In this document: piece after piece, positions 1-12,930 of the stretch
Layout: each line of letters opens with the position of its first letter
Numbering within the stretch: position 1 is the first letter of the stretch
Made by a program: the position numbers and the translations under genes
The notes under the pieces: generated by a model
Seen by the model: the letters and a program-made list of their open reading frames with translations, nothing else
Told to the model about the DNA's origin: nothing
The model's database searches: none
Source: Mansonella perstans
Taxonomy: Eukaryota > Nematoda > Chromadorea > Rhabditida > Onchocercidae
NCBI GenBank assembly: GCA_037074765.1
Contig: JBAMDO010000095.1
Coordinates: 1 to 64,000 of the forward strand
Reading direction: 5' to 3'
Length of the DNA stretch: 64,000 nt

Positions 1-2698
1 AAATTTTAAAATACAGAAATATTTCAATTTACAAATATTACTTTCTTTAAAAAGATAGGGAGGGAGAGAGAAAGAGAGGAAAGAGTGAGAGTATGTGGTA
101 GGATTCAAAAGTAATAAAGTCAAGAAATTTACTTTGTATCCAAATTTTCAATTTTGGTGAGAGCAAAAAATGAATGCCAATTGCGCCAAATGTTGCACAT
201 CCAACACTTACCAATGCGCATGTCCATAATGGTAATTTTGATAAGTGAAGTACTGTAAAAAAAAGAAAAATTATTTCAAAATTTCATAAAACTTTCTTTT
301 GTTTTTTTTTGCTCATCTTTAAATTTTAATAATAAATTTATTAGCCTTACATTTTGATCCTTGATAACTGACTGTAAAGACATTAAGTGCGATACAAAAC
401 CAATAAAATATTGGCAATGCTCGTAAACCACAACGAAATGGGTTTCTCTGAAATAATTGATAATCAGGTTGGAAAAAGGAAATTTTCTTTCTTTTTTTTC
501 AAGCTTACTTATACAGAAACAAAACTTATCCTAAATTAAAATAAATAACATTTGCAAAAGTTAAAGAAGTGATAGTTTTTCTCTAACAAAAAAAAAGGAA
601 AAGAATTGCATTAAACATTTTGAAATAAACTTAAAATCAAAAAATGCAAGTGAAACATTTTTGATTTCCCAAATACCTAAAAAAAAAAAAAAAAGAAAAC
701 GCTTACTCGTCTAAGAACTGAATAATCAAGAACAATGTAAAGCATAGCTGATACGATACCAGACAGTAGTGGTGATATAAACCATGAAGCAGCTATGTTT
801 AACAAATTTAAATTAATCAGATACAAATTTGGTAAATCAATTTAAACTTTTTTCAAAAATCATAATTTATATTTTAATCCAATTGATCAATTGATCGTTT
901 TACTTGCATTCCATATTTTCTAACAAGTAACAAATTATTTTTAACTGCTTTGAAAAAAAAACTGGAATTCGAAACTTTTCCTAGCCTAAATGATATTATC
1001 ATTTGCTGCGTTAAAATTTAAATTTGAAACTTCAGCAAAAAAAAAATTCTTACCAATGAAAAGAATTTTTCGCCATTGTATTCCAACAAAACCTCTTGTC
1101 ATTAAGCCGAATCCTACGGTTGCACCTGTTATACTATGTGTTGATGATATTGGTAAACGAGCAAGTGTTGCAACTAATAACCATAATGAACAACCTGTAA
1201 AAAAACTTCATTATTACTGGATATTATTACATTTACATTTTAATTAAATACAAATTAGAATTTATTTTTATTAAATTTTTTTTTTATCCATTCTATATTC
1301 ATACCTCCAAGAATGGCAACTTGTCCAACAAAAATTTCTTTTGGTTCATTTTCATATAAGGTTAAATCAATAACACCTTTACGAACTGTATCCGTTACGT
1401 TATATCCTGAAATATAATACAATAATCTGCTGAGCATGATTAAGTTCGTGTGACTTTTTTTCTTAATTGAACCGAAATTAAATACTTGTCAATTTTTTTT
1501 CTTTTTAGTTTTTATTACTATAATTTATTTAGCATCTAACTAACACCTGTAGATGCTTTACAATACCAGATCAAAAATCGGCGTGCTAATGAAAAAAATC
1601 AACAATCAAAAATTCATATCATCATTATTACATAATTTTAGACTTATTGTAACTATAATATATAAAAAAACAATTGTTTTAATGAAATGATTCAGTTTAA
1701 AAAAAATGCTAAATTTTTTTTAGTACAAAAAAACTTAATTTATTCATTTTGTTGAAATATAATTTCTTCGTTTTTTCTTTTTTTCCGAAAAAAAGATGCA
1801 ATATTCAATGAATTAACAATCATTTTTTTTCCTATTTAAAAGTAATTTAATGAAAAAATTTAAAATTAACCAATAAGTAATGCTCCAAGTGTTTCAAAAA
1901 TAATCGCAAGTATGTATGCTTGACGTAATGTTAGCACTTTGCTACCAACCGATGTGCCAAATGCATTTGCAACATCATTAGCGCCCATTGCAAAACCAAG
2001 CAAAAAAGCCAAAACTATTCCAAATATTAATGCCCATAAGACATCATTCTAAAATTAAAATTTAATGAATTATTATTATTATTTTTTTTTCAAAATTTTT
2101 TCAGAATATGCTAATCATATGGAATAAACAATTGCATAATGAGCATCTAATGAAAAAACTATTAAATATTAAATTTTTTAACTATTAGACAGATTACTGT
2201 AGAGTATTATTGTTATGAATTATTGATTGATGATCTAGAGGATCAATTATTGATCAATGGTTGATAACTATTAATTGTTATGCTGTTGACTGCTAAAATT
2301 ATTGATTGATAAATTGTTTGTTATCAGAGACTATTAATTGGATGTAATATTATGGATTGATAGTAAATTGTTAACTGGTGAATGATACTGAATGATAAAC
2401 TATTGGTTGATAAGCTGTTTGTTTGATAAATCTATCAATCGATAAGTTATTGTTTGACGACTTATGAACTATTGATTGATTAATATATACTGGAAAAGAA
2501 AAAAAGTTTGCTATCTTCCAATAAAAAAAGAAAAGTATAAATTATTTTTTACATAAAATTAAAAATTAAAAAATTTCTCGAAAATTACAAATCTTTGATA
2601 TATTTAAACAAACAAACCCTAAAAGCAGCTATTAATACATCTGATATTGTAGAGGAAGAAAATGACATGAGCGTTGTTGTCATCATTAAGGTTGACAT
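1..2698 (-). CDS. SLC20A1/2 (pitr-1-like): Sodium-dependent phosphate symporter, PiT/SLC20 family (3' part beyond the window)
   Basis: Multi-pass plasma-membrane carrier that imports inorganic phosphate with sodium. Seven exons read on the minus strand: 2618-2698, 1871-2048, 1305-1406, 1054-1194, 707-792, 351-447 and 133-252; phases join without a break to give 268 residues. Residues 28-48 form the first membrane span and run into [15 protein letters not shown] (49-63), the PiT signature; then [12 protein letters not shown], and [15 protein letters not shown] (134-148), the second conserved PiT block. [12 protein letters not shown] and the hydrophobic segment after it also match the family. 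The last visible exon ends in phase 1 at 133, so the cytosolic loop and the C-terminal repeat lie left of the window. ATG 2696-2698 is the first in frame after TAG and sits 22 nt behind a T-rich acceptor. Family is certain; which nematode paralogue is not. Confidence 0.93.
2190..2480. repeat. Degenerate TGAT-rich repeat in PiT intron 1
   Basis: The first PiT intron holds about 290 bp in which ATTGATTGAT, GATAACTATT and GATAAACTATTG variants recur every 10-40 bp. No open frame runs through it. Confidence 0.5.
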
Positions 2699-2720
2699 CT
2701 TGTTTTCTTTTCTTGGCTAA

Positions 2721-2732
2721 CCCTAAAAAAAT
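2721..2732 (-). promoter_or_regulatory. Candidate spliced-leader acceptor for the PiT gene
   Basis: On the minus strand a run of T ends in TTTAG at 2723-2726, 22 nt before the start codon, and no coding exon could be joined upstream. This is the usual form of a nematode trans-splice site. Inferred, not proven. Confidence 0.4.
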
Positions 2733-2849
2733 CTTAAATGTGATTTTGTGAAATGAAAAAAATAAGAAAAAAACAAACAAATATTCAAATTTATTCGTAT
2801 AACTAAAACAAGAAAGAAAATGATTTGAAGAAAAAATTTAAGCAAAAAG

Positions 2850-3100
2850 AAATTTGAATTCGAAATTAAATATATGACAAAAACAAATTTAAATTCGAAA
2901 TTAAATATGACGGAAACAAATTTTTTGTCTTTCTTTCTTGTTCAAATTTAAATTCATTTTTTTATGTATTTAATTTCGGTTTTAAATTCACTTTTGTCAC
3001 ACACTTAATTTCGGATTTGAATTTATTTTTATCATATATTTAATGAATTCACATCTGAAATTAAAAATGAATTCAATTTAAATTCAAAATTAAAAATATG
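2850..3100. repeat. Imperfect inverted repeat with internal 35-40 bp direct repeats
   Basis: Two copies of a unit containing AATTCGAAATTAAATAT at 2850-2925 are followed at 2945-3040 by two copies of the reverse complement (ATTTAATTTCGG near 2968 and ACTTAATTTCGG near 3003), then a further forward-type copy to about 3100. The transcript could fold into a long hairpin. Likely a decayed foldback element; no transposase frame is present. Confidence 0.6.
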
Positions 3101-3529
3101 ATTAAAATAAATGCAATTTTTTTGCATTAACAAAAAAAATAAGCGGATGAAATGATTTTTTACGAATAATTTCCTTTTTTAAATTAACAGATTTTTTTAA
3201 AAGAAAATTAATTGAAATGGTTTGAAAATGTTGAAAAAATGAAAGTTACAAACTTTCTAAATTGCGAATATAATTTCAGTGATTCATTTTGATAGCTATT
3301 CACAAATTCATTTAGTTGTTGGTGTGTAAAAAAAATCAGTATTTGATTTTAGTTAATATTGAGTTAAAAATGTAAAAATCAAGAGAACACGAATTTGATT
3401 GAAGCGGGATTTTATTCATTTCAAAATGCTAAATAATACAAGATGCTACTACAACAATAATTACCTGCAAAATTTTTAAAAGTACTAATTAATTAAATAA
3501 AATAATTAAGAGGTAAAATAAAAGTGCAC

Positions 3530-3638
3530 AATAAGGCAAAATGGAAGTGGGTATTAAAAATGGACATTAAAGCAAATAAAAATGGACATTAAGGCAAAAT
3601 AAAAATGGACATTAAGGCAAAATATAAGTGGACATTAT
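3530..3638. repeat. Minisatellite, unit about 22-23 bp
   Basis: The phrase ATGGACATTAAGGCAAAATA recurs about four times in a row with small differences (AAGTGG at the edges, AAAGC for AAGGC). No coding sense. Confidence 0.75.
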
Positions 3639-4200
3639 AGTTAAACTACCCATATTTGTTTATTTTTGTATTTAAAGAGGATTAATTTATTGGTCAAAAA
3701 AGAGGCATACATTTGACGGCGCATATTATTAAATTTTGAAAGATGACGAAAATTTTCAAACTTGTTAATTTGAGTGAAAATAAACTTCGTATAAATAAAT
3801 TTACCAAGAGTTAATCTCTTCCACTCAGGTCACCAATTTTTACACATTGAAAATTTATAAATGATAATAATCATCAGCTAAATGCACTTTTTAACTGATT
3901 AATGTTTTTCAAACAAAAAAAAAATAAAAGACCGTTGAAATTTTTGGTATGTAAATTACAAATGAAAAAATTTTCATTAAACTTTTTAATTTATACGTTT
4001 TACAGTCTGCATTAAAATTACTTTTATAAATTTTCAAAATTATTCGTAAATTTTTCCTTGAAACATTTTTACAGAACAAAAACTTATTCAATAATAGCTG
4101 TTATTCATCAAGAAATCAAAAAAAAGGAAAAAACTTGAATAATTTCTGATAAATCTTTTTTTGCTTGAAGAAGGCAAGTTAAGAAAACTCCTCAAAGCAA

Positions 4201-4432
4201 TATAATTTCATCTAAAATAATTTAAAACTCTTATAAATAATTAATTTCATTTAAAATAATTTCAAACTTTTACAAGTGATTAATTTTATTTAAAAAAAAA
4301 AAAAAAAAAAAAAAAAGAAAAAAGAAAAAAGAAAAATTCTTACAAATAACTTAATTTCATTTAAAATAACTTCAAACTTTTATAAGTAACTTGATTTCAC
4401 TTAAAATAACCTAAAACTTCTGAAGGCAACTT
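4201..4432. repeat. 40-bp tandem repeat split by a poly-A tract
   Basis: Units beginning TTTCATTTAAAATAA start near 4206, 4246, 4355 and 4395, exactly 40 bp apart within each pair. A long A-rich run (about 4292-4340) separates the pairs. Non-coding. Confidence 0.7.
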
Positions 4433-7400
4433 GGAATATTTCTAATATCCTTTGCTAAAAAAAGAATATTACTAAACATTAAAATCAATCCAAAAATCAT
4501 TATTTTAATCAGTTTTTATACAATACAGTTAAATTCACCTCACAATGATGACATCAATTTTAATACAATTAAATTCATCTAATAAACATTTTATATCACT
4601 ATTTTTCAATATAATTAATTGTAACACTAGAAAATAACTAATATATAGGTAGTACTATGCAGTGATAATATTATACACAATAAACAGATAGTATTACACA
4701 GAAAATAATATTACACAGCGTTAGTGCAACAATTTCGACAAAGTGCTACTACGGTAAATCAGTGAGAATAGATGTCGCTGATCACTTCTAAAACAAATAG
4801 GCTAAAGAATATTTCCCATTCAGTTTCAATTAACTATTCTACTTAAACCAAGCACTAAAAGGATTCCCTAAAAATATGTATCCAAAATCATATACCGTGT
4901 ATTTATTCCTTACTCTATGCATACTTAACCACTGCCGTATGATGCGACAATTTGCACAAGCAGAAAAAAAATCTTGCAACTAAAAACTCATTATTTTCCG
5001 TTCATTTCAATTAGTTTATTTTTCCTATCTTATTTCTTCATTGTAAAAGTTAATTGAATTTTTGTTCAAATAAACGCAATGAATGGAAGTAGAGGCAAAT
5101 GATAAATGATAAGGTTGAAATTTTACAGAAACATCGATTGATAAAGTGGATAAAATTAATAGTAATATGAATTCGAATTTGAGTTATTTCAAAATTAATA
5201 TAAATTTGAAACTTAGTAATATGTGTTCACACTGACAATTCTTACTTGTTCATACATTCTTCACACCATTTGACATTTTTCATTTGACATTTTTCACCAT
5301 CTAACATTCTTCAGCAATTTTTTGTTTCCAAAAATTAATTCTCAATTTCATCACATATTTTCCGATTTCATTACCATTTCTCAATTTCATTATTTAAGGT
5401 CATTTTCATTATCAATCCTCAATTTCATTACTCACATTACTCAAACATATTTTGAACAAAAAAAAAAGAAAAAATATTAAATTTTCAAATATTATGCTTT
5501 AATAATATCGCAATTTTGTATCCACAAAAAGATGCGATTATTAAATTTAAATTTATATATATATGTAAATTCAAATATAAATATACGTATGATTTTTTTA
5601 TAGCAAAATGTGTAATTCTTTTTGCCTAAAATAAAATTTGTGTTTTCCAAAATTTCAACTAATATTCGCAAAAACAAATTTCATTTTAAAAATTAAGAAA
5701 AAGAACTTAAATATTACTTCTTAATTTTGTTTTGTTTTTTATTCATTATTTTTTCTTCTTTAAAATTTAATTTTATTAATAGAAAAAAAAGAAGTGCATT
5801 TAAATAAAATTTGTGAACAAAAAAAAAAATAAAGATGAAAAAATTATTGAGAAAATCTATAGCAAAGAGATGAAGAGGAATTAAAATTAAAATTTTCACG
5901 GATAAAAGTTTAAATAGCACAACATCGTAACTAATCGTAATGACTGTACAATGATGCTGAAGCACGCACATAATAACATTATTATAATATAAGGGTCAAG
6001 TAAAATGAATGACATTGTAATGAATTGACTTTTACTAACCCTGACCTAATTTCGCAGTGATTTGAATTTGCCACACATGATATTGGGAACTTTGGAAAAT
6101 AAAAAAATAAAAGCTTCTACAATAGTACAAAAATTTCAATTTCATTTTCTCATTTCGCAATGAACTGATGATAGACATTCAATTTTAGATCAATATAAGC
6201 TCAACTATTTTCCGCTTAACCATTAATTGTCTTGAAAATGATCTGGTTTTTCTTCAGAATTAATTTTTTCTTCCTATTAGTATTCATCAGCTGATCAAAT
6301 AATGGAGAATTTTGGCAGTAATTTTTGTGATAGCAAAATATGACAATAATTGATTAATCGATCAATGCATATACGAAATTATTATAAAAGTACTGATGAC
6401 GATAAATATGTAGATGATGATGATGAAGATTGATGATGATGATGGATAATGATGATTTTGCACGTTATTTTATAATTTTGAGCAATTTGAAAAATCATTC
6501 AAATATTGTTCAAAAAAAAAAATTACTTTTAACTGCCTATACATTTCATTCTGAGAATTGAATAATGTCGCAAACTTATTTAAATTAATATTTTATGATT
6601 AACCTATATGTATATGTATATATATATATTCAGTATTTTGTCACATATATACAAATACACATATGTACAATGAAATATATAAATATGTATATAAATATAT
6701 GTATATAAATAATCATTTTGAAAAAAAAATTCCCAAGGATATAAATAATAATGCTTCTGAGAAAATACTGAATACTGAAATTCTCAAAATACTTATTTTG
6801 ATTTGTTGATATATATATATATTTATAAACCGTCTTTTAAACGAAGAATGTTTTAGAATGTTTTTGAATGTTACGTCGATATGTTTCGTTTTTCCTTTTA
6901 ACGAAAAATCCTCTTTGACCTTTCTCAAATAACCATTCCAATTGATTGATTGATTGGTGCAAATTTTAGGACAATGTAAGATGATGTAAGATGCAATGCA
7001 TCACATAATACAATTTTCATCTTTCATTTTTTCTAACCTCTGACCTCTAATTTATCCTCATATTTTTGACACGCAGACACACGAATTAACTCAGTACGAA
7101 TAAATAATTCATCATCGCAAAAGGGATTTGGATAAATATAATAAATTTGGATTAATTTTTTTTGCTAATCTTAAGACTAAATCATTTTTATCAACATTAA
7201 CATTATATGGGAAATGTAGCTGGAATTAAATGAGACAGTTTTTAGAAATTTCTTTCATTAATTAACAATCTTATTTAGTTAACAAATTTTTAAAAAAAAG
7301 CCAAATTTTAAAATTACCAACATTTTATTTGAAATGAAAATTTATACAGTGAAAGTGAAATATATCAATATAATAACCATTAAAAAGGTTTCCTCTGATA

Positions 7401-8272
7401 TATATATATATATATATTGCAAAATAAAAACTACAAAAATATCAAGATACACACAAGAAGTAGCAGCAATCTAATTCTCAATCGATCATTCGATCATAAG
7501 AAATATCGAAAAAAATATGATCCATAAAGATTAATTAATTAGCAATGCGATGAATTAAAAATATGAGGGATCTGTTTTCTTTTCAAACAAATACACAGAA
7601 AATATTGATTACAATTTATTTTTAATTTAACAGAATTTTTTTTTTGACCCATCATATTACAGATAGAAAAAAAAAGCCAAAATCGATGAATTCCTGGTCA
7701 ATCAAAAGAAGCCAAAATGAATTCCTAGTCAATAAAAGATTGTTTGAAAATCAGTCATATATATAATATATATTTGTTGCATTCTACTGTTTCCTGCTTA
7801 GTATCAAATATGAAAATTTAGATTAATCTATGATAATTCTATTCAAAAGCAATATATCTATTTAATTATATCATCGTATCTTTACATTGTATCTGCATTT
7901 AAAAGTTTACATTTACACATTTTCAGTTATATTTTACCAAAATAAAGGAAAAACAGTAAATTGCAGTGCAATCAAATGCGCTAGTGTCAATGTTAAAATG
8001 ATTGAATAAGATAAATAATTACATTATTATATATAAAAATCATGAATTAAAACAAAGCTTTCCGAACATCCCAGTAAGATATTTGCATTGTTACTAAAAT
8101 GCTAAATAATATCAGATCGTTCGATCTACAAGTTCCTTCTCTCTCTCCAAAGTAAACAGTCAATCGTATCCAGTGTTTGTGATAACTTTTAGTTCTAATT
8201 TCTGAAGAATAGATTATACAAGCATACTGAACAACAATCCATTCACAATGAAAGTTAAAAAATCAGTTCGTT

Positions 8273-10798
8273 CTAATTCAGAAATCGAATTGACATTTTT
8301 TGCTCAATATCAGTCTTTTCCATTGCCTGCAATTCAGTATATTTGTTGCACAGTTCAGTATATTTGTTGCACATTTATGCTGTTGTTTTGTTGTACAAAA
8401 ATGTAACAACATTTAATAAATTTGATAATGGCGAAACAAAAAAAAAATTTCAATGTGGAATGGAAAAAAAATGAAAAAAATCTTGAAATGAAAAAGTAAA
8501 ATGCTTTTGAAAGGACACTCTCAAAAATACTTTCAATGCATTCCACAAAAAAATGCCTATTTAAAATCACTTCAGCTCTTACACTCTGAAAACATACATT
8601 CTTTAGCACAAATAAACCGTTGAAAGTAAATATACTCAAATACAATGAGATCGCAGAAAGAAGCAAAACTCACCCGACAAAATTCATCGAATGATATTTT
8701 TCCATCATTATCAATATCAGCTTCGGATATTGTCCGATCCGCTATGCTTTCTAACTAAAATTAAATAGAAATAAAATAACTCCTTATCAAACTTGTTACA
8801 AATATATGTCAATATGAAAAATTAGTAGCCAAACAACTTTTTCAAGCAATGCTTAATAAAGCTATTAATTTACCATTAATTTTAAGAATATCTTTTGAAC
8901 TGAAAATTTCCATTCTATTTACATTTGATTTTATCCATTATTTTTTAAGTGATTCTATAAAAAAGATAGATTCAATGCTTATGCGTAAAATTAGCATAGC
9001 TTTACAATTTCATTGAAAAAACATACTTGTTCGGTGGTTATATTTGCACCAACCATCATATTAAGGATTACTTTGAATTCATCTCTTGTAATAAAACCAT
9101 TCTTATTCAAATCATACATTGAAAATGCAACTATAAATAAATTTCATAAAATGTATCGGCTTTCAAAATGTTACAATTCTAGGTCAGATCATAAGATATT
9201 TCTATGCAAGCGCACTCTAAAGGTCATAGTATCCTACAAATTCAAACTGGATAGATTACTGCAATTAACCAATAATTTCAATATTATCACAAGTAAAAAG
9301 AGTGGGTTGATATTTCTTCAGTCTTAGATTTAGAATTTGCATATCTTTTCGTAGACTCGAAATCTAAAATTAAGGGAACAGCGTGATATAAATATATATT
9401 CGAAACTTTGACCGCAAGCCAACTTCCCAAACAACCTACGACATTTGGTATAAACTCCACTCACTTATAATTCAAACAGTAAACATCTCGAATCAATATC
9501 GGATATGAAAAATTTACAAATGGCAACAAGTTTAATACATGGAAATTTCTTACATTTCAGTTTCTCTTCCCTACTGTTTAGAACATTTCTTTTTTCTTTA
9601 CTGATTGGCCTAAAGTGTGCCAATACTCTTATAAATTCGCGGAAATTGATCTTTTGTTCCAATTCTTCTCTGAAAATGGTGATATTAAATTTCAATCGTT
9701 TATAGATAATTTTGTCGTGAATGAATGCAAGAAGGGCACTTCTGAATTCAGAATCATGCAAATAGCAAAAGAAGCGAAATTTGGGAAACAAAGAAATTAT
9801 TTACGTTTCAGTAAAAAATGCATCAACAATACGATCACCAAGTGGATTGATTGCAAGTTCAGGAATCCGCAAGAAATCATCACGATCCAAATATCCACGA
9901 CCTGTTAAATCAGCGAATGATTATTTAACTCCTACAGTTTGCAAATGAGTTAGATGTTGAGCAGCGTTATGACGTAAATAATTGCAGAAAAAAAAATGGC
10001 TTTTCAATGACTAATAATTTCTTTCTCATAGATATTTTGAACGGAATGGAAATGCATTTCTGGAGTAAAACAGCTTGTTGCTAAAGAAATTCTAGGGAAT
10101 ATATGGTTAGATAAGCATAGCCTATAAAAATACAAAAGTTTATAAAATTTATTTAAAATTTAGCTAAAGAGGAAAATTTTTCTTTGCACTAACCTTGTTT
10201 ATCCAGTGATAAAAATCGACTGTAAAGACGAACAATCTGATTTCGTGAAACTGAAAAAATGAGCTCAGCAAATTGAAATCTGATCAGTATGTTAATTGCT
10301 GGTAAATGAAAACTGGCAAAACACCGAAATATTGAGTAGTTAGAGATTTTTTTTTAAAAATATTGATACTTAGTTGTATCATGAATATAACATTGATCAC
10401 TAGCTTACTACGCGTAAAAGTGAATGGTAAATTGCTGGTGCTTATTCCAGTTACATTTATATTATAGGAAAAAATAATGAATTATTCTGAATGCTCCACT
10501 ATAGATCCACTATTTCATACTTACTTAATTTTTAGTTAGAGCACAGAAGAAAACTTTCCAAAGTTCTGGAATATATTATTTTTGGGTTACGTAAAACAAT
10601 TAAGCAAGCATTCATCATATGCTTATCCAATCAACAGCTATCATCTCGCCGTTCCGAAATTAACGAGCTTTAAATTTAAAAAAAAAAAAAAAAAAATGAA
10701 ATAAATTTAAAGAAAACATAGCGAGACTTACATCCGGTTTCTGTTGAAATCGCTTGAATTTCATCTTCTTGTAACATCAACGAGCTACTGTTCCCCAT
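8273..10798 (-). CDS. CHP1: Calcineurin B homologous protein (CHP1), complete
   Basis: Myristoylated EF-hand protein that binds Na+/H+ exchangers and helps set their activity and surface level. Seven minus-strand exons: 10732-10798, 10194-10250, 9805-9901, 9554-9669, 9027-9130, 8674-8754, 8273-8326; 576 nt, 191 residues plus stop (human CHP1 has 195). The N-terminus MGNSSS fits an N-myristoylation site. RIPELAINPLGDRI and LAHFRPI are near-identical to CHP1 and distinguish it from calcineurin B. EF-hand 3 (119-130, DLNKNGFITRDE) and EF-hand 4 (160-171, DIDNDGKISFDE) keep the calcium ligands; the first two EF-hand regions are degenerate, as in the family. The C-terminus MSIRFLN matches the MSIRFLH end of CHP1. 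All introns are GT-AG and phases join. ATG at 10796-10798 is the only start giving the myristoylation motif. Confidence 0.95.
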
Positions 10799-10986
10799 AA
10801 TGATTTCAAAAAAGTCTCTTGATTGATTCAGCAATGCTCAATGATAGACATACACATACAATGCAATCAAATATATAATTGTTTTTACTGAAAAAAAAAG
10901 TGAATAGTTTTGTAAAGTATAAGTAAAATGGTGTAAACAGGCGCATTTTCTGCAAATCAATTATTTCTGAAAATTAATTCTAAAAA

Positions 10987-11039
10987 GAGATTCAACAGTG
11001 GCGAAAGAGATTCAATACTGGCGAAAGAGATTCAACACG
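10987..11039. repeat. 20-bp minisatellite upstream of CHP1
   Basis: GAGATTCAACAGTGGCGAAA occurs two and a half times in tandem with one or two changes, about 190 bp upstream of the CHP1 start codon. Confidence 0.75.
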
Positions 11040-11867
11040 TTAGTTAATTCCTCTTATAAATAATTTTATGATGACATAGTTAGATTCATATCTATAAATG
11101 ATAGGTAGTAAAGGATTCATTCATTAAGTAAAATATATATTCACTTCCAACAAATTACCATAATAATTTAGACAGAACAGCAAAGAAGACTAAGTTCACA
11201 ATTCATTGCAGAGGAATTCATGCGAGAACTTTAGCTATCTCTTTTCAGTTATTTCATATAAAGTTTGATTCATCATTTCAATACAGCAGTCATATGTCGA
11301 AGAATTCAAAATATTTTAACATTTCATAACTTAGCTATGAATAACGTTTAAATTTAATTCCAATCTACTTCCCCCTCCCTCTTCCCAATATTCCAGTTTC
11401 ATTTCAGTTAAAATTACTAAATTACCGAATTTTTTCGTTTCATAAAAAAAATTTTAACAAAAGCATTTTATTCCATCGAAGTGATGATTGTAATTATTAA
11501 TTAAATACAATAAAAATGTCCAAATTCAAAAGACGATATTTTAGAAAAAGAAAAAAAAATCTTTACATAGAGATGATGCAAGAGAATCTCTGGTGATAGT
11601 ATCGAAGGGAAAAAAAAAAAGTATTTTTCGATCGTTTAACAGAGAAGAAATTGACACACTAAAACGTTTAACATAGATACGATAAGATTGCTGCAAAAAT
11701 TAAAACAATTCCTGCTAGAGAAAAAAAAAATTCATTAAACTGTAAAATAAATGACATCAAATAACAAACAATTAAGGACAAAACTGTCATTTTACAAAAT
11801 CAATCTGCTCACTTCTATCCAAACTATTTTAATTTATTTTCATTTTGTGCAATCACTGCAATCGATA

Positions 11868-12026
11868 TCATTACTTAGAGTTAGTCCCATTAATTACAGT
11901 GTGCCTATGATAGTTAGTCCCATTAATTTAATAGATACTGTATTTAAATAGTAACAGAATGAAAAAAGAAATACAATGTACCTATGATAGACATAGAAAT
12001 ACAGCGTACCTATGATAGACATATAT
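11868..12026. repeat. Tandem 28-bp repeat with diverged outlying copies
   Basis: GAAATAC followed by a TACCTATGATAGACATA block occurs at 11968-11995 and again at 11996-12023. A diverged GTGCCTATGATAG copy lies near 11900 between two copies of TTAGTCCCATTAATT (about 11880 and 11914). Confidence 0.65.
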
Positions 12027-12164
12027 GATTTTCTCCAATTCATCTATCAGTTTCTAATCAGCACTGCTCATAAATTTTCAATTATTCTTTAGACAATAAC
12101 TTTTTTTTTTCTAAAACTAAAAACATTAATCGAGCTTTTCGTTGCACCGCAAAAATAGTACACG

Positions 12165-12242
12165 TTACACGTTATCATATGTTAACATACACATTATCAT
12201 ACATGTTATCATACGTTATCATACATTATCATATACGATATC
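12165..12242. repeat. ACGTTATCATA-type short tandem repeat
   Basis: TTATCATA is repeated about six times at 8-14 bp spacing with ACG or ACA between copies. Non-coding. Confidence 0.6.
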
Positions 12243-12736
12243 TATATACAAAATATATACATTACATATATACATACAATACGTACACATATAGAAAGAT
12301 ACATCCAAAGCTATTGTTAAATTAGTGCTTATTTCAATTTATTTTTCATTTTATCTAATTTGAAGTGAAACGTGACACATGAAACTTGAAGGAATTAGGG
12401 AAATAAATGTGTAGTAACAAATAAATGGAAAACAAGTTTAGGAAACACGATGAATTGATGAAACTATCTGAAAACTTGTTCACAGTGAGTTAATGCAGAC
12501 AAATGATTCATTTGTTTACCCTTACAATCCTAAAATGAGCAAAAAATCTCTAAATTTTTTTTGAGCAACAACTCCACCAGAGACAAAGTTAACATTTCGA
12601 ACATTCCCAAACTCTTTTAACCTACTAATAAATTATAGGAATTTAATTTCAAATTTAATTTTGTATCGTTTTTCTCTCTCTAACACCAATGATCTTAATA
12701 CTTGTTAATCAGATGCAAAACAATCTACAAAAACAT

Positions 12737-12930
12737 AATAGTACTTTGAGTGCAAACTTCGCCTTTCTTCTTACCGATCCCAATAAGATTTTTCATCTTT
12801 CCGTTACTGTATTGTCATAATTTACGAATACACAATAGTATGTTAAGTGAAAATTTTGTCTTTCTTTTTACCCATACTAATATAGAAAGTTTTCGTTACT
12901 GTATTACCATAAACTTACGAATATACAACA
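12737..12930. repeat. 96-bp tandem duplication
   Basis: The segment from 12737 (AATAGTACTTTGAGTG) to about 12832 is repeated from 12833 (AATAGTATGTTAAGTG) to about 12930. Both copies keep CTTTC-T-TTTACC and a GTTACTGTATT block followed by TTACGAATA. The copies differ by many substitutions, so it is old. Confidence 0.65.

Larger units (their letters stand above)
2699..8272. other. Gene-free interval between PiT and CHP1
   Basis: About 5.6 kb with no reading frame that joins into a credible exon on either strand. It should contain the PiT promoter on its left side and the CHP1 3' UTR on its right. It holds the inverted repeat and minisatellites listed separately, a GATGAT tract near 6395-6455 and (TA)n tracts near 6605-6710 and 7399-7418. 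Otherwise I see only AT-rich sequence. Confidence 0.6.
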
